Part shown: positions 62,532 to 64,000 of the stretch, one piece after another
Position numbering within the stretch: the first letter of the stretch is position 1
Layout of the letters: every line of letters starts with the position of its first letter
Source: Acidimicrobiales bacterium
GTDB lineage: Bacteria > Actinomycetota > Acidimicrobiia > Acidimicrobiales > SZUA-35
Assembly: GCA_020629155.1 (NCBI GenBank)
Contig: JAHDDW010000010.1
Span: forward strand, 1 to 64,000
Reading direction: 5' to 3'
Length of the DNA stretch: 64,000 nucleotides
Program-made: the position numbers and the translations under genes
Notes under the pieces: generated by a model
What the model saw: the letters and a program-made list of their open reading frames with translations, nothing else
The model's database searches: none
Told to the model about the DNA's origin: nothing

Positions 62532-62772
62532 AATAATTGCATGATATGAATTATTGAGCTCGTGGTTTCTGACTGCTAGATAGGTGAAGTTTCGACAAAT
62601 TGCAACTTGCGTTACTAAAAGTGTTGAACTATTATGTTTGCCGGGTTGTTACTGAGTAATATTCTTATTAGAGTTGTTAGGCCCGTCTTCTCTTGCATTT
62701 TCATTTTTGGTCTGCTAGATAATTCGTGTTTGTCCTGTATTTCTTCGTGCTACTTTATTTTGGTGGTGTCCT

Positions 62773-64000
62773 TTGCCTGCACGTACCGTTGCCCGTAATC
62801 GTTATTCGTTTGGTAATCTTGCTGAAGCTATTGAGCTTCCAGACTTGATTGCCGCCCAGCGTGATTCATTCACCTGGTTTCTAGAGGAAGGCTTAGCTAA
62901 TGCTTTCCGTGATATAAGTCCCATTAAGGATTTCACGGAAACATTGCAGTTAGAGCTTGAGTTTGACCCTCATGATGAGGACCTCAAGCCATATCCTAAG
63001 TTTTCTGTTGAGGAATGTAAAGAAAAAGACATGACCTATGCTGCGCCTATTTTTGTGCGCGCTCGGTTCATTAACTCTTCAACTGGGGAAATTAAAGAGC
63101 AGACGGTCTTCATGGGAGATTTCCCGATGATGACCGAAAGCGGCACCTTCGTTATCAACGGCACCGAGCGTGTTGTTGTTTCGCAGCTTGTCCGATCGCC
63201 TGGCGTTATCTTTCAGCCTGGTGAGCGGTTCCGTCTGCGTAACTTAGCAAAACATCAGATGGTTACTGGCACCATTCATCCATATCGCGGTGAGTGGGTC
63301 GAGTTCGATGTCGAGCAAAAGCCTGGTAAAGATCCAACAGCTGGTGTGCGTGTCGCTCGCAAGCGTCGTTTGTCACTGTTCACGATGCTTCGTGCACTTG
63401 GGTACGACGAAGAGAACGCTCCAGGTTTTCTAGATGCGTTTGTGCGCCACTTTGAATTTCTTGAAGGCCAGTGGGAAAAAGATAAAGAGCTGCTTCCGAC
63501 ACAAGATGAAGCTCTTATCGAAATCTATAAAAAAGCTCGCCCTGGCGAGCCGCCAACACTTGAAGCGGCACGTTCATATCTTAAGAATGCATTTTTCGAG
63601 AATCGTCGTTATGACCTTTCACGGGTCGGTCGTTATAAACTAAACCGCAAATTAGGTCCTGAAATAGAGAAACTAGCAAAACTCTTCCCTATGTTGGACA
63701 TGGACATTCCTGAAGACGATCAGCCTGTGCTTTCACGTTGTGAAGTTCTCGCTTCTGCAACATATCTACTGCATCTCATGGTTGCAGAACCTGGCTATCG
63801 TCTTGACGATCAAGACCACTTCGCAAACCGTCGTGTGCGTTCTGTCGGTGAGCTTATTCAAAACCAGGTTCGTATTGGTCTTTCCCGTATGGAACGTGTT
63901 GTTCGTGAACGAATGACAACGCAAGACGTTGAAGCAATTACACCGCAGACGCTGATTAACATTCGTCCTGTTGTGGCTTCGATCAAAGAGTTCTTCGGTA
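62773..64000 (+). CDS. rpoB: RNA polymerase beta subunit, 5' part
   Basis: The frame starting at TTG 62773 runs off the window end. It reads PARTVARNRYSFGNLAEAIELPDLI, split as RNRYSFGN and LAEAIELPDLI, then AAQRDSFTWFLEEGL, TAPIFVRA-like YAAPIFVRARFIN, MGDFPMMTESGTFVINGTERVVVSQLVRSPGV (split at GTFVING), and continues through the protrusion and lobe regions. RpoB forms half of the RNA polymerase active site. The TTG start is weakly supported (GGTGG upstream), and no ATG in frame is better. About 409 residues are in view. Confidence 0.93.
   Translation, partial: MPARTVARNRYSFGNLAEAIELPDLIAAQRDSFTWFLEEGLANAFRDISPIKDFTETLQLELEFDPHDEDLKPYPKFSVEECKEKDMTYAAPIFVRARFINSSTGEIKEQTVFMGDFPMMTESGTFVINGTERVVVSQLVRSPGVIFQPGERFRLRNLAKHQMVTGTIHPYRGEWVEFDVEQKPGKDPTAGVRVARKRRLSLFTMLRALGYDEENAPGFLDAFVRHFEFLEGQWEKDKELLPTQDEALIEIYKKARPGEPPTLEAARSYLKNAFFENRRYDLSRVGRYKLNRKLGPEIEKLAKLFPMLDMDIPEDDQPVLSRCEVLASATYLLHLMVAEPGYRLDDQDHFANRRVRSVGELIQNQVRIGLSRMERVVRERMTTQDVEAITPQTLINIRPVVASIKEFFG

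Noticed and set aside
1-64000. CRISPR array, intact insertion sequence or prophage
   Set aside because: No regularly spaced repeats, cas genes, transposase or phage structural genes were seen; only small repeats and gene remnants.

Overview
This window looks like a chromosomal segment of a moderately AT-rich actinobacterium, probably Acidimicrobiia-like. That placement is inference from gene content: DUF4214, DUF1501/DUF1800 and DUF1996 surface or secreted proteins, the rimP-nusA-infB-rbfA-truB-ribF gene set, frequent GTG/TTG starts, a full GlgP/X/A/C/B glycogen set, and the order tRNA-Trp, secE, nusG, rplK, rplA, rplJ, rplL, rpoB. No marker was compared with a database.

Layout. 0-14 kb: accessory and envelope genes (GH25 fragment, Fic protein with a palindromic leaderless-type promoter, DUF1501/DUF1800 pair, cytochrome b561-molybdopterin oxidoreductase fusion, ATL and LD-carboxypeptidase, lipoproteins, a DUF2975 membrane protein carrying a PDZ domain next to its small XRE regulator). 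14-30 kb: core information genes (cysS, a broken inositol-monophosphatase gene, rimP-nusA-infB, rbfA-truB, mnmA, ribF). 30-46 kb: glycogen metabolism (glgP, glgX, glgA, divergent glgC/glgB), interrupted by gene debris (heme-oxygenase-like pseudogene, DUF4143 ATPase remnant, winged-helix remnant, DUF1016 nuclease pseudogene, second copy of the glgA 3' end) and a SWIM-SNF2 helicase. 46-57 kb: secreted DUF1996 and FN3 proteins, a frameshifted sigma factor overlapping a membrane M23-like gene, a MacB/FtsX-type transporter, and an ECF sigma factor with a zinc-finger anti-sigma-like partner. 57-64 kb: translation and transcription operon ending inside rpoB.

How the genes work together. GlgC makes ADP-glucose, GlgA extends the glucan, GlgB branches it, and GlgP and GlgX degrade it. 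RimP, RbfA, TruB, MnmA, IF-2 and the L11/L1/L10/L12 proteins serve ribosome and tRNA maturation; NusA, NusG and RpoB serve transcription.

Most notable unannotated structure: a family of about 120-bp intergenic elements with imperfect terminal inverted repeats and an internal hairpin at one end. Three good copies lie at 36936-37064, 47779-47899 and 55708-55825, with at least four degenerate relatives. Other points are the sigma/M23 frameshift fusion, three consecutive stem-loops in the glgP leader, and the 47-bp duplication of the glgA 3' end around decayed genes. No CRISPR array, intact transposase or prophage was seen.
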